From assembly GCA_026225945.1 (NCBI GenBank), contig JAMJFZ010000818.1, positions 3,834,001 through 3,898,000 on the forward strand: 64,000 nucleotides of DNA, in the 5' to 3' direction. The stretch is from Cricetomys ansorgei (lineage: Eukaryota; Chordata; Mammalia; Rodentia; Nesomyidae). Below are positions 23,301 to 35,061 of the stretch, piece by piece (within the stretch, counting starts at the first letter, position 1; every line of letters begins with the position of its first letter). Below the pieces are notes generated by a model, which saw only the letters and a list, made by a program, of their open reading frames with translations, did no database searches and had not been told where the DNA came from. The translations under genes were made by a program, and so were the position numbers.

Positions 23301-24070
23301 AAAATTTAAACCACAAAATAAAATAAAAGTAGTGACACACGAATGTTGGGAAGAAGACAAAAAAGATTCTTTCAAGTCTTTGCCACCAGAAATGTTGCCT
23401 AGAAAACTTTTGGGGCCCTGGTCTTAGAGTCCTTCTTCCTTCCTCAGCTGAGGCTCCCCATTGGCTCCCAGAGGAGTTGAAGGGACAGGGCAGGCCTCTA
23501 TCCTGGCTAGTCTTTCAGTGAGTGCCTGACCTGGGCGATGGAGCCTGGCTTCCATCAGCACAGGTTCAACTCAGGGACTTGGGCCAGGGGTCAGGGGTCA
23601 TCTCTCCTCACACTGAAAGACCGTCCTCACTTTTTCCTTCCTGAGGGCTTGATTCCAGTTCAGAAATCACCAGTGTGTCTGCTCCTTGTAGACAAGACTC
23701 TGACTCCAGATGTCTCTGGTGTATTTATTATTATTTACCCAGACTTCCCAGTGTCATCCATCACTAAGGGATACTCCCCTGGTGCCAGGCACTGTGGGGA
23801 GCACCTTCCCACCTCCTCACTGTCAATTCTTAAGGAGCCACACAGACTTGGGAGTTTCTTCCACTCTTGCTGTTTTTACTTGGTTTCCAAACAATGTGAG
23901 CTTTGGAGAGATTGAGTGCCTAGGCTAAAGTCACTGGGCTTCAAATGCTTCGGATAAAGGAAGGAGCAGTGGGTGGGGAGGGTAAGCAGAAGAGGGGGGC
24001 GGGGGGGGGACTGGCAGAGAGGAGCCAGGAGTCCAGATCTCTTCCTTTTCTGATACTCACAGTGGCATGT
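23301..24070. other. Intergenic, nothing recognised
   Basis: No exon or SINE recognised; a G-run lies at about 24000. Confidence 0.4.
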
Positions 24071-24071
24071 A

Positions 24072-24152
24072 GAAAGCTGAGGTTGTAGCTCAGTGATAGA
24101 ACACTCGCCTAGCATGTGCAAATGGTGGAACTGATCTCCGCACTGACGGAAA
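24072..24152 (+). repeat. ID-type SINE
   Basis: GCTGAGGTTGTAGCTCAGTG, ATAGAACACTCGCCTAGCAT: tRNA-derived head with a decayed B box. Confidence 0.7.
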
Positions 24153-24181
24153 GTAAAATAGTAAAATTAGAAACTAGCAGC

Positions 24182-24412
24182 AAGGGCTGAGGATGTGGCT
24201 CAGTTGATAGAGAGCCTGCCTGGCATACTCCAAGTCTCTAGTTTGATGTCCAGAACGCCATAAACTAGGCATGGTGGTGCGTGGCTGTCATCCCAGCGCT
24301 TGCGAGGCTGAAGGAGGATCAGGAGTTCAAGGTCATCCTCAGCTACATGGCAAGTTTGAGAACAGCTTGAGCTACCCGAGGCTCTGCCTCTAAAACAAAT
24401 ATAAAATAAAAC
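24182..24412 (+). repeat. B4 SINE
   Basis: ID head (GCTGAGGATGTGGCTCAG) followed by a B1-like body (GGCATGGTGGTGCGTGG..., GGAGTTCAAGGTCATCC) and an A-rich tail. Confidence 0.8.
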
Positions 24413-24414
24413 CC

Positions 24415-24548
24415 TTGCTGGGTATAGTGGCTCATGCCTGTAATCCCTGCAACTTTGGATGCTGAGGCAGGAGAATCACAACTTCCAAGCCAGCCTGGGC
24501 TATATAGTAGGACTCATCTCAATAGAATAAACAACAAAATAAAAGCAG
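24415..24548 (+). repeat. B1/PB1-type SINE
   Basis: GGTATAGTGGCTCATGCCTG, TAATCCCTGC, GCTGAGGCAGGAGAATCA; an Alu/PB1-like older monomer. Confidence 0.7.
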
Positions 24549-25136
24549 AATGACCCAGGGATATAGCGTAGAAATTTATGTTGATGTGTGGATCCCCCTG
24601 TCAAGCTCTGAGCAGTTGAGGTACAGGATACAGTGGTCATTCATAGCAACATCTGCAGCCTTTAGGACAATCCCTTGCACACAGTAGGTACTTGATACAT
24701 CCTTAGTAGCAGAAGGTGCTTTGCATACATCTCGAATAAGCCACATTCTCAGGCCCGGCCCAGCTCATCTCATGGTTGGAGCCCTGTGTTACCATGGTTT
24801 GTTTTTGGAATAAGAAACAACAGACACAGGTTGAGGATACTTCGTCGTAGAATATTTTTATTATGTTATAAGAAAGTCCTCTGCAGAGCAACAACGATCA
24901 CAGTGAGCCAAAGGAAACCCTTGAGTAGCATCCCAGGGCAAAGTTGGACCAGTCCCAGCTCTGGGTCTAAGCAAGCCTTAACAGTGCCATGGGCATAGCT
25001 CACAAGAAATGTTCTAGAAGACAGACAGCCTTTCTTCTCTTTCACCTCTTCCAGACCCAACAGAGTGAACTCATGTTTGCCTGCTCCACCTCTCTCTGTG
25101 GAGAAGGAAGACAGCTCCTGAACAGACCCAGAAACT

Positions 25137-25210
25137 CCAAGAGCTTGGGAGACGGTTCAGTTAGGAATGTGCTTGAAGTACAGGCATGAGGAACTGAGTT
25201 GTATTCCCCA
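25137..25210 (+). repeat. B3 SINE, 5' half (split copy)
   Basis: AGCTTGGGAGACGGTTCAG, tRNA-like A box, then AGGCATGAGGAACTGAGTTG. It stops where the GATA array begins; the matching 3' half starts near 25785. Confidence 0.6.
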
Positions 25211-25247
25211 CACTCATGTAAAAAAGTAGATAGATAGATAGAAGATA

Positions 25248-25289
<42 letters not shown>

Positions 25290-25430
25290 GATAGATAGAT
25301 AGAGATAGATGATAGATAGATGATAGATAGATAGATAGATGATAGATAGATAGATAGAGATAGATAGATAGATAGATGATAGATAGATGATAGATAGATA
25401 GATAGATAGATAGATGATAGATAGATAGAT

Positions 25431-25461
<31 letters not shown>

Positions 25462-25502
25462 GATAGATAGATAGATAGATAGAGATAGATAGATAGATAG
25501 AT

Positions 25503-25549
<47 letters not shown>

Positions 25550-25596
25550 GATAGATAGATGATAGATAGATAGATGATAGAGATAGATAGATAGAT

Positions 25597-25635
<39 letters not shown>

Positions 25636-25707
25636 TGATAGATAGATAGATGATGAGATATAGATATGATAGAGAGATAGATGACAGATGACTGATTGAT
25701 TGATAGA

Positions 25708-25740
<33 letters not shown>
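25210..25740 (+). repeat. (GATA)n array of about 530 bp ending in (GA)n
   Basis: Long GATA tract with occasional GATGATA interruptions, then a (GA)n run at 25711-25740. The minus strand is an open Ile/Tyr/Leu/Ser frame over most of it. Confidence 0.97.
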
Positions 25741-25742
<2 letters not shown>

Positions 25743-25784
25743 CAGCAGTAAGTGTCCTGGCAGATACCAATTGGGGGGATTTTT

Positions 25785-25940
25785 CGTGATTGCTGGGCAG
25801 CCAGTCTAGTGGAATCAGAGATCTCCAGCTTCAGTGAGAGATCTGTCTCAAAAAAAAAAATAGAAGGGAATGTGACAAGCAAGACAGCAATAGCAACACA
25901 CAGCCCCCACATACATGCGCATGCACCCGCACGTGCGAGC
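25785..25940 (+). repeat. B3 SINE, 3' half (split copy)
   Basis: GATTGCTGGGCAGCCAGTCT, CAGTGAGAGATCTGTCTCAA, an A-run and a CATGCGCATGCACCCGCAC tail match the B3 body downstream of the missing middle. Confidence 0.6.
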
Positions 25941-26284
25941 ACACGCATGGCACATCGACACAGGACACACAAAGAAATCCAGCTGGCATGCACTCTGCTG
26001 CCCAGCTTCTCCACAGCATCTCCCCAAGGCTCCCACACCCCTGGGAGGCGGCCACGATTTCTGTCCCACTGGACAGAAGAGGGGGCAGACCTGTTCCCAC
26101 AGCCACCACTCGGCTGCTCCAGAGCCCCTCCCACCCCCACAAATAAAAGACAAAGAGCCAAGGAAACCACTAAGCCTGACCCTCCCTTTTACCTCCCTCT
26201 GCCCCCCCCATCCCCTGGTATCCTTTCTCCCTTCTCCACTCCTATGCAAGGCTATAGCACTGCTGAACCATCCCAGAGAGCCTG

Positions 26285-26400
26285 GTGGCCACTCTCTGGT
26301 CTCCATCCTACAGATGCAGAAACCAAGGTAGGAATAGGCCACGTGGCTCACCTGTGTCACACAGCTGGAAAAAGGGCAGCAGAGTCCATAGGCAGGGCAT
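26285..26400 (-). repeat. MIR relic
   Basis: CTACAGATGCAGAAACCAAG and CACACAGCTGG follow the antisense MIR order. Confidence 0.5.
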
Positions 26401-26811
26401 GGGTACCATGTCTGAACTGCTACATTATCTTGTATCCAGCTGACACAAACCAAACTGGGGACGCATTCCCCTAAAGCTCCTGATGTCAATGTTTTCCCTA
26501 TGACCGTGTCTCCCATTATCCCTGATATTATAAGCAAGTTAAGGTTTAGGACCCCAACCATAGCAGCAATAATAACAAAAACCCTAAGCCACGGATTCAT
26601 GAATCTCCTCTGATTTAATCCCCTATATAGCAAGTGTCCTCTCAGGGTCCTGAGGAATCTATTCTATCGTTCCTTTCCCAAACCGGGATTCCACCCAGTC
26701 AGCTGCTTCACCACAGACCCAAGAAAACGGTCAACGTATGGACGGCAGTCCCTTCTCAGATCCGCCCATCCGTACTCACTCATTTTCTGAAGCTCTCACC
26801 CCCTATCTGTG

Positions 26812-27635
26812 CATTTGCTCATTACACATCTAGTCAACAAATATGTATTGAACAGCTGTGCTCCAGGTACTGAGTCAAGCATGGGAAATTCAACAGTGAA
26901 CAAGACAAACGCGCTCCCCCTGGCCTCGAGGAACTGATATCGTAAGGAAGATAGACAATATGGAGCTAAATATAACAGGAGGATAGTTCCATATGTTGAT
27001 AAAGGCAACAAAGAGAATGGGTAGGGTAGGAAGTGGCTGAGGGTGGACCAGTTCTAATGAACTGATCAGGGAAGACTGGCTGGAAGAATTGACAGTTGAG
27101 CTGAATGACAAAGGCAGGGCCAACCCTGCAGAAGGGCAGAAGGGCCAGCCAAGGGCGAAGGTCCTGAGGTGAGAAAACTAGTCTGTGTGAGACACAGCAG
27201 GGGAGCCCGTGTGGCTTGTGTAGAATCAGGAATGGGGGGGGAGATGTTAGAAGTGAGGGCCAGGAGCCCTCACAAAAGGCCCTGCACAGCAGGGTGAGAA
27301 GTATGGATTTTATTCTACGTGCAGTGAGGATGTTGGAGGGTCAGCGGCAGAATGACAAGCCTTAATGGATGGTTCTAAAATATAACCTCAGTCATCGTCG
27401 TATACAGAATGGATGAGAGAAGGGTACTACCATAAAACAGGTTAGGCGGTGGTGGCTGGACCCAGCATGACAACGGAGAGGGAAGGGGATGATTGGGAGA
27501 TGGGTTTAGGGGCACAGTAAGCCCAACTTGCTGATGCATTGGAGCCAAAGCAGGAGAGAGAAGGATTAAAGAGGACTCCAAGCTGGGGGTCTAAGAGACT
27601 CTTCCTACTAACCTGGTTCCCAGCTTGTGAAACAC
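26812..27635 (-). repeat. Ancient LINE relic, L2-like
   Basis: Starts with CAACAAATATGTATTGAACA, TCCAGGTACTGAG and CAACAGTGAACAAGACAAAC, the antisense L2 3' end. Matching text such as CTGATCAGGGAAGACTGGC and AAGGTCCTGAGGTGAG continues for several hundred bases. Family assignment from memory. Confidence 0.55.
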
Positions 27636-27639
27636 ACAC

Positions 27640-28829
27640 CCGATCCTGGTGGAGGGATGTGGCTCGCTCCTCTCCGGGCTTGCTTCTTGTTTTCCAAGTT
27701 AGTACTTAGTCGCACCAACTTCAGATGTCCAGACCACAGGCTCTGGTGGTCCAGGAAACCAAAGAGACCATGCTTGTTAATGAAGCAATAGCGTGGTAAC
27801 CACTCAGTGAGGTACCCAGGAAAAACCCAGGTCTTCAGAGACATCCAGGTGCAAGGTTACAACTGCAGACCTTGGTTGTGTAACTGCAGCATCTGTCCAC
27901 GTCTCTGAGACTCAGTTTCCCTGTGCGTGACATGGGACATGATCAACAGCTACAGTTCTTCAAGCTGCAGTAAAGACCGGTAAATTACACACACTCATAG
28001 ACTCTCAATAACTATACCCTTGTTGTTCTTAATTCTTACTTTTTGCCAGCCAAGGTCAAGGCACCTGTCCTGACACCACAAGGCTGTGCGTCCTGTGAGG
28101 TTGGAAATACGTAAGTCCAAAAGCACAGCCACATTGGCCTTAATGAAAAAAACCTACAGGGGTTGGAGTAAGAAGATAACAGCCAGGGTCTAGAAGGGTC
28201 TAGAAGAATTAAAGTGCCATTCGTCCCAAGCCCCAATGCAGCCTTTGTTGTAAACTATTCTGCTTTGAGAGTTCTAGTTCTTTTGAACCTCTACTTCCTG
28301 TGAGGTGAACCCTTGAACCTGACAGGAACCCTTCCACAGGGAGGCTTGGAGGTTACCCAGGAGACCAGAGGAAGAGGTGACTCCAGCGCTCCCAGGGAGA
28401 CCTTGTCTCTCTGGGATGGCAGAGGGCAAGCATTCAGAATCTCTCTACACTGACAGAGGTGATTGGTCCCCAGGAGGGAATATGTTCGGGTGGGGGGTTT
28501 GCATCCCCTATACAAACCCACTCAGACAGAGTGCCACATATAGAGGACTGGCTTCCTAGTCGTGTGACATGCCAGATACCTAAGTGACACCTGGAGCATT
28601 TAGAAAATGAAGCACTGGTTAACCCTTTTGTGCCCAAATTGTTCATAAGAATGGTCTCCTTAATGACTCTGAAGAGGATTCCCGACTGCAGGCCTAATGC
28701 ATGCCTCCAAGGGTTAAGTTGGCTTACCCTCCCCCCCTTCCACACATACAAGCCCAACTCCTTCACAGGGCAGGTGCCTGGGTCTGCACATCTTCACATG
28801 AACTCTCCCTAGCTCTTATATTTTTCTAC
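27640..28829. other. Intergenic; weak MIR patch, otherwise nothing
   Basis: 27860-27950 (TCTGAGACTCAGTTTCCCTG) resembles MIR. No SINE of rodent type and no exon recognised. Confidence 0.4.
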
Positions 28830-29115
28830 CCACGAAGATAAAGTGCTCCCAAAATTAATATTTAAAAACGAAACCCTGTGCCTCTCCCTCAGAATAAACC
28901 CAAGGGCAGATTCCTGGTATTCATTGTGTTTGGGTTTAATTGTTTTAAATATACACTTTCACTTCTTTGAGGGGGTAGAAGCAGCTGCTTGGAACTATTA
29001 TTGTGATTTTAAATTTTAATTTTAATTAAAAGAAACCTTTCTTGTGTCCTGTATTTGAAGTGAAAAGAAGAAATTGCTTTTAATCAGCCAGGGTTATTTT
29101 TCTTCAGGATGGATG
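28830..29115. promoter_or_regulatory. Candidate conserved regulatory element
   Basis: Repeat-free AT-rich block with AAAATTAATATTT, GTTTAATTGTTTTAAAT, TTAATTTTAATTAAAAG and GCTTTTAATCAGCC, i.e. at least four TAAT cores. About 7.5 kb upstream of the Lhx5 start. Confidence 0.45.
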
Positions 29116-29913
29116 GGTAGACAGATAGATAGACAGACAGACCTACTTTAAGGACATCGATTTCTAAGAAGAAACCACCACCACCACCCCCAAAAAAAAG
29201 CGAAACAAACTCAGAGAGAAGCAAGAGCAAAGATAGGATTCGAAGTCAGGAGGCTAGGAGAGGACAGGACGCTTCCAGGAGCCTGTCGGCGCGCGGCTTC
29301 AGCACCGCGGACAGCTCTTGTCTTTGTCTAGTTCCCGACTCCCACGCCGGTGCGGAGCCTGGCTGCCACCGCTGGCACACCCCTGCCTCTGCGACAGACC
29401 TGCCAGGGAGACAAAGAGAGACAGAGAGGGAGAAAGGGAGGGGGAGGGGGGAGCGAGCTAGAGGCTTTCCAGTCTTCCCGCGTCCTCCGAATTTGGTCCG
29501 GATCCCATCCCGCAGCACCCGGGGAAGCGGTTTTAACTTGGTTTCCCGCGCAATCTCGCTTCTAACTATAAGACAAATTAAGGAGGGCGTTAGGGGTCTG
29601 GGTGGCCAAGGGGAGTTCAGCCTGGGTTTGCAATTCGTTCTACAGTCCTGTCTGAGAGTCCCAACCTTTCACAACCTGTCTCTAGACAATGCCTAGACTT
29701 CCAAAAGGGGGGGGGGGAAGAAAAGATGAAATAAACATGAGACACACACATATAGGAAACGAGAAAATGATGGTTTTCGACACTGGGTGGGTGCCTGTTT
29801 ACCAGGCTAGGACGCTCAGACTAGCTGAGTTTCACCCCAAGACGGGCAATGTCAAATCCAGGGAAGGGAAAACCAGAATGCAAAGAAACTAGAAAGACAA
29901 GAAAGTCGCCACC

Positions 29914-29914
<1 letters not shown>

Positions 29915-29955
<41 letters not shown>
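29915..29955 (+). repeat. (CA)n microsatellite
   Basis: About 20 uninterrupted dinucleotides. Confidence 0.95.
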
Positions 29956-29956
<1 letters not shown>

Positions 29957-30939
29957 CCACTTCCATGACAAAAATAAAAATTCGATTGGGTTAGTCTCAC
30001 TAGGACCGCCAATCCATCTTCCCCTCGCACAAACACGATGGTGGGTGTTCTTTCTCCCTTTCATCGGGAAAGGGGTCTAGTTCCGAGTTCAACAAGGGCG
30101 CCCACCGAACCTGCTCAAAATATTTTTCCCCAGGTATTTTTTGTATGACTCAGAATAAAACGGGATTTCTTCTCAAGTCGGCTCAGCCACAAACCTAGCT
30201 TTTCAGGGGGACGAGGCATGGGATGGGAAATGGAGAGAGCGTAAAATCTGGTCTCTGGATCCTCCACCCTTGAGCATCATCGCGACGGAGCACACACACC
30301 CCTCTAGCCCGGGTCAACAAAGTTACTCATACCTGCCAAGCTTTGCAGAAGTAGGCCAGTCATCTACAGTTTTATTCTCCCAAATTCATTCCCAGGTAAA
30401 GCCTTAGGGCAGAGATAGATTTGGGAAAGAAACTTTCAAAGCGAAGATCCCGAAAGGCCATATGAGAACAAGTTGGGAGGAGGGGGAGAATTCTTAGCAG
30501 AGCCCCCCCCATCCAACGCTTGAGGTGTCTATTTTGGCACGGGAGTGGGATGGAGATTGCCGAAAACGTTAGCCAAGAAACCTTGAGTCGCTACCGACTG
30601 GTCTGTAGTTGCCTCTAATAGTCTCCTCTAAAATAAAATACCTCGCTCCGGACCCTCAAAAAAAAAAAAAAACTTGCATTTTTTTTTCCCCTTTCCTTTT
30701 CTGGAAAAACATTCTGCCCCACCCCCACCCTGCCCCAGAAACCTGGGAAAGGCCGCGGAGCCCTGCAGAGCAGCTCCCAGGAGTTTTGGAGCCAGTGCTG
30801 TCCCCCGCTGGGGTCCCCACCGAGCCGAGGGCACTCAGTGCGGTAAACACACCCGCCTTGGGAGGCCGGAGCTGGGGTCGCCTCCCCTCCCCTTCCCTCC
30901 TCCCTAGGGGGTGGGCGCGAGTCCGCCTCCCCCCCCCCC

Positions 30940-31129
30940 AGCCCGCTGTGCCTGCCGCTCGGGGTTCAGCCGCGCTGCCGTGTAAACCGCCGCTTTCCGA
31001 GGCGGATCTCCCTTTTAACACCTTCTAAACAAAGGCTAATGAGGCCACTGCATTACTCTATCAACACACAATCATTAGCAACTGAGAAATACACACACGC
31101 GTGCGCGCGCAAGCACACGCGCGCGCGCG

Positions 31130-31162
<33 letters not shown>

Positions 31163-31225
31163 CACATACACCGAGCTGCCAAAGTAGGACCAATTCAAAA
31201 GCAACCCAAATTAGGCTAACATAAA
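30940..31225. promoter_or_regulatory. Candidate conserved element interrupted by a CG/CA tract
   Basis: GCTAATGAGGCCACTGCATT and CAATCATTAGCAAC on the left, and CCAAATTAGGCTAACAT on the right, flank the alternating tract at 31089-31163. Confidence 0.35.
31089..31163 (+). repeat. (CG)n/(CA)n alternating tract, strongly Z-DNA-prone
   Basis: ACACACGCGTGCGCGCGCAA, then about 20 bases of pure CG alternation, then (CA)n. Confidence 0.9.
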
Positions 31226-31356
31226 GATGGGAAGTGAAGGGGTAGGAAGAGGGAGTGGGAAAGAGAAGGATAGGGGGAGGAGAGAGAGAGAGAGAGGGAG
31301 AAGGAGAGGGAGAGGGAGAGGGAGAGGGAGAGGGAGAGAGAGAGAGAGAGAGAACA
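31226..31356 (+). repeat. Homopurine (GAGAGG)n tract, triplex-prone
   Basis: About 130 bases almost entirely A/G, with GGGAGA hexamers at 31297-31338. Confidence 0.9.
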
Positions 31357-32559
31357 AAACAAACAGAAAGACCAAGCCAGGAAGAAAAGACAAAACTCAA
31401 ACTCATACTAGATGTGCCCAGGACTCTTCATTTGGAGGGGCATCCCAGGCAAACTGCCCACTATGGACTTCAGAGAAACAGCCACACCTGGGTCCTAGTG
31501 GATGGATTCTGTACACTGTGGGGCCAGAGGAGTCCCAGACTACTTGGGGTTCGGCCCTATCAAACAGCCTCCAGCCCTGTTCCCCGGTTCTAGGAGACAA
31601 GATTCCCAGCCACGTTCAGCTCCCGACCCAGCCAGGTTCCCGGACCGGCAGCCTGGAATCCAGCAAAGACACAGAGTGTGGGATTTCCCCTCTAAGGGAA
31701 AAAAAATATATATCTGTTCAGTTACAAGTTGTGGGGGCTTCATCTGATCTCTTCCAAAATCCATTCTTTCCGAGAGGGACCAACCTAGGCTCCAGCTTCC
31801 CCGGAGCCTGAATTCTGCCCTGGGAAAGTGTCTTAAAGCCCAAGGGTGAGCTGTAGTCTGCTGGTGGGGGGTCCCAACAGCCTAAGGGCGGGGCCTCCGG
31901 GGGAATAAGAGGAGCTTGCTGGGATCTCCCGGCTGTGTGGCAGTACCAAAGCAGAACCAGACCCTGGATGGCTTACTATCTGGTAACCTAGGGACGCTGC
32001 GATCCCCTCTACCCTCTCGGTCCTTAAAGCTCGCGTATTGGACGCGATGTCTTTCAGACTCAGCATTCCACTACGTCCTGGGGGAAGGTCTCGCTAGTGT
32101 GTCTCCCAGCGCTCCGACTGCTCTCCTCAGAAAAGAGGAGAGGCAAGAATGGACAAGAGGGGTGAGCATGAAATCCCAGCCAGTATGTAAACGCCCCGGG
32201 TCCAGCCTGCACAATTAAAAGCCGGTTAATTCCCGGATGTCCATGTTACAGGAGCCTCCCCCTCCCCAGCCCTGCAAAGATGCTCTGGGAACACAGTAGT
32301 CCACAGTGTTGCAGCACATCAGCTCCCCAGCTCCTCCTCCCGTGTCTCTCTTAGGCCAGGACACTGTCCCTACTTGGACCTGGACTCGGGACTCCGTTCG
32401 GGTGCGCGAGGTCCTGAGGGGACCCTGATCCCCACTCTGCACCTCCCCAGCGCATCCCTTCTGGGTCTGACCCTGCGTCCTGACCCACACAGCACACCCC
32501 GCTCGAGTGCACCCTGCTGAGCTTGGATGCCCAAGGTTCGTGAGTCCTGGGCAGACACA

Positions 32560-32960
32560 GGACACTGGGTCTGCCGGGAGCACCGGGCGGGCTCTTCGCA
32601 CCGGCCTGGCCTCCACTCCTGCTCCTGTCCCGGGCCGATGCCTCTGGGCGGCGGGCTGTGCGCGGCGGGGTGCTGAGTGCCTGTACGCGGGGCCGCCTAT
32701 ATTTACACCCAAAACAAAATAATTACACTCTTGTCGGAGGGAGAAAGCCAGTGATTAGGCGCAGGCTCTTTGCGGCAAAGCAGTTTCTCAGTGGTACACC
32801 AGTATAATTTTTCACGGCTGGCTGAAATCAAAGAGGGAAAGTAATGAATCCGGAGAGCAATTTAAATTTACAATTTGTAACGCCGCCGCCGCAGCCGCCG
32901 CGCAGACCCGGCCGAGAGCGCAGCTCCCAGGCGCTCGCTGCGTTTGTTTAATGTTAAAGC
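32560..32960. promoter_or_regulatory. CpG-rich block with AT-rich homeodomain-site core
   Basis: CpG-dense DNA at 32560-32700 and 32878-32945 (CGCCGCCGCCGC) encloses a core with CAAAATAATTACAC, GTGATTAGG and AATTTAAATTTACAATTTG. It could be a distal CpG island with enhancer, or the promoter of an unannotated transcript. Confidence 0.45.
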
Positions 32961-33484
32961 TTCGCTGGCTCTTGGGTGGTGGGGGTTGAGGGGGGAGATG
33001 AGGATGCGTGATGGGGGGGTAATGATCGAGGTCGGGAGAGGACCGGCTGCTGCGACACCTGAGATGCTTCCGGGAGACAAGGACAAGGGGCGAACCTCCT
33101 CGACACCCCCGCACCCCCAACTTCAGCCAGCGCTGGGCCTCCAGCCTGTCTCTTCTCAAAATAAAAAATAAAAATAAACAAATGATAATAGAAAATAAAG
33201 TAATTTCAGGCCACTCAGGTCCATTGTGAGAGAGACAGGGACTTAAGAAGACTTAGAAGGACTCAGGCCTTCAGGGATGGCCCTTTCTTGCTCGATTGAA
33301 GATTCTCAGAAGCATGGAAAGTGGGGTAGAGGTGCGGCCACCCAACCGAAATGTCCGTTTCCGCCGGCGCAAGAGACACCTGCACCACCACAGCTGTCCA
33401 GCCTGCCCAGCTGAAGACGGAGAGAAAGACACCCCCACGCCCAAGCTCTCAGGGCTTTGAAACTCCCACTCCAGTAGCGAGGTG

Positions 33485-33880
33485 TGCGTCTCCTCGCCAG
33501 TAATTAATTACCGAACTCAAGGGGGAATATGCAAGGAACATTTTACTAACTCTACAGGGCTTAAGTGATTGGAAACAGATTATTATCTTGTTTGTCTTTT
33601 GTCTGTTTCATTTATCCCCGCACCGTCTGTCGAGCTGTAATGTTGATACTCTTTACTCTAGAAGGGAGAATTTTTTTTTTTTTTTATATAGTAGATCCCA
33701 TCAACATCTTGTATAAGTGACATTGAGTCTTGGCACATCACCCTGTTAAGACACAAGCGTTTATTAGTTACATATAGGAGGGAATTTCACTGCCGGGCGG
33801 CCATCTGTCAGTGCTGTTAGGGAGGGATAATATATAAAATAGCCGGTCTGCTATTTTTCTGGGTGCTATAGTGGAGTGGA
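33485..33880. promoter_or_regulatory. Candidate conserved enhancer, ~3 kb upstream of Lhx5
   Basis: Contains palindrome AGTAATTAATTACC at 33500-33513, GAATATGCAAGG, CAGATTATTATC, GTTTATTAGTTAC and TAATATATAAAATAG, with no repeat except a T-run near 33670. The most enhancer-like stretch near the promoter. Confidence 0.5.
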
Positions 33881-35027
33881 GAAAGCTCTCCCACCTGCCT
33901 GGCTGGCATGGGGGGGGGGGTTTCTGTGAGTGGGGCTGAACTATACCAGTGGAGCACAGGTGACTCTGAGGTTGTGGCTAGGCTAGTCCTTTGAGCCCTG
34001 ACTGGGATTGATAAGCCCTCCCCTTGTATGCTTCAAGCACTGCATCAGCCCCAGGTGGCCCACGCAGCCAGGCTAGGGGACCTTCCAGGGTAGCTACTCC
34101 CTACTACAGTGTCCTCTCTGGCCTGGCATTCAGTTGCTGATGTGTGCCTGCATGTCGACATTCAGGAACATTCCAGGAGAAGTGGGCTGGTGGGTTTGTC
34201 CAAAAGTGGAGAATCAGACAGGGCTGGGAGGACAGAGCCCTGGCTGGGGAGACAGGAGGGGTCTGACACCTTAGTTTCCTTGTGGTGACTTGAGGGAGTG
34301 TGTGGCCACAATGGGGGTGGGGCTGGGAAGGAGGGTGGAGTGACTGTAGTGTCAGAGTGTGAGCTTTCTCCACACACCCCAGCAGCCGGGCATAATGGGA
34401 AGCAGCCTTTGAAGTGTTTTGATGGATGGCAGACTCAGTCTGGGCAAAAAAGGCAGAGGGAAAAAGGGAAAATGAGAGAGGGGGAGATAGAGAGAGAAAG
34501 GGGGAATGGGCAGGATCAGGGGAACAGGAAGAGAGGAGCCATTGAGCTAAAGAGAGAAGCACTCTGGGAGAATTTGGGGAGAGGAGGGAAACCTCCAAGA
34601 GACAAAGGCAGAGGGCAATGGGCTCCCCTCTCCTCTGGGCTCTTCTTTCCTCTGCATCCGGTAAGAGCTCCAGGATCATTCACTCCCCAGGCAGACAGGC
34701 TGGGCGCTGCCATGGAGCTTCTCTGGGCTCCTGGAACCCCTCTCCGCAGGCCTAGGAGGCCCAAGTGCGATCTAGCCTGCTTGGTCCTGGTCACCACACT
34801 GCAGGTGCTGGAGTGCCAGACAAACTAGTGATCTGGTGACCCACCAACCTACAGAAGCTACCCAAGTTGTGGGAACACTTTTCCAAAGGCCCAGCTGATG
34901 GGCCTCTTCAAATCTTTTTCCCCAAGCCATGAAGATAATAATCACTGTTAGCGGTGCACATACAAATACATTCCCTCCAGTCCTACAAGGCCCGTGTAAA
35001 TAAAAACCCACTGTCCAAACACACTAT

Positions 35028-35061
<34 letters not shown>

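Noticed and set aside
24072..24152. tRNA gene
   Set aside because: The A/B-box text belongs to an ID SINE with a decayed B box and cannot fold into a full cloverleaf; the same holds for the other ID, B2 and B4 heads.
25042..26170. Minus-strand ORFs of 242 and 318 codons rich in Ile, Tyr, Leu and Ser
   Set aside because: Translation of the GATA array, extended into flanking unique DNA; no family signature.
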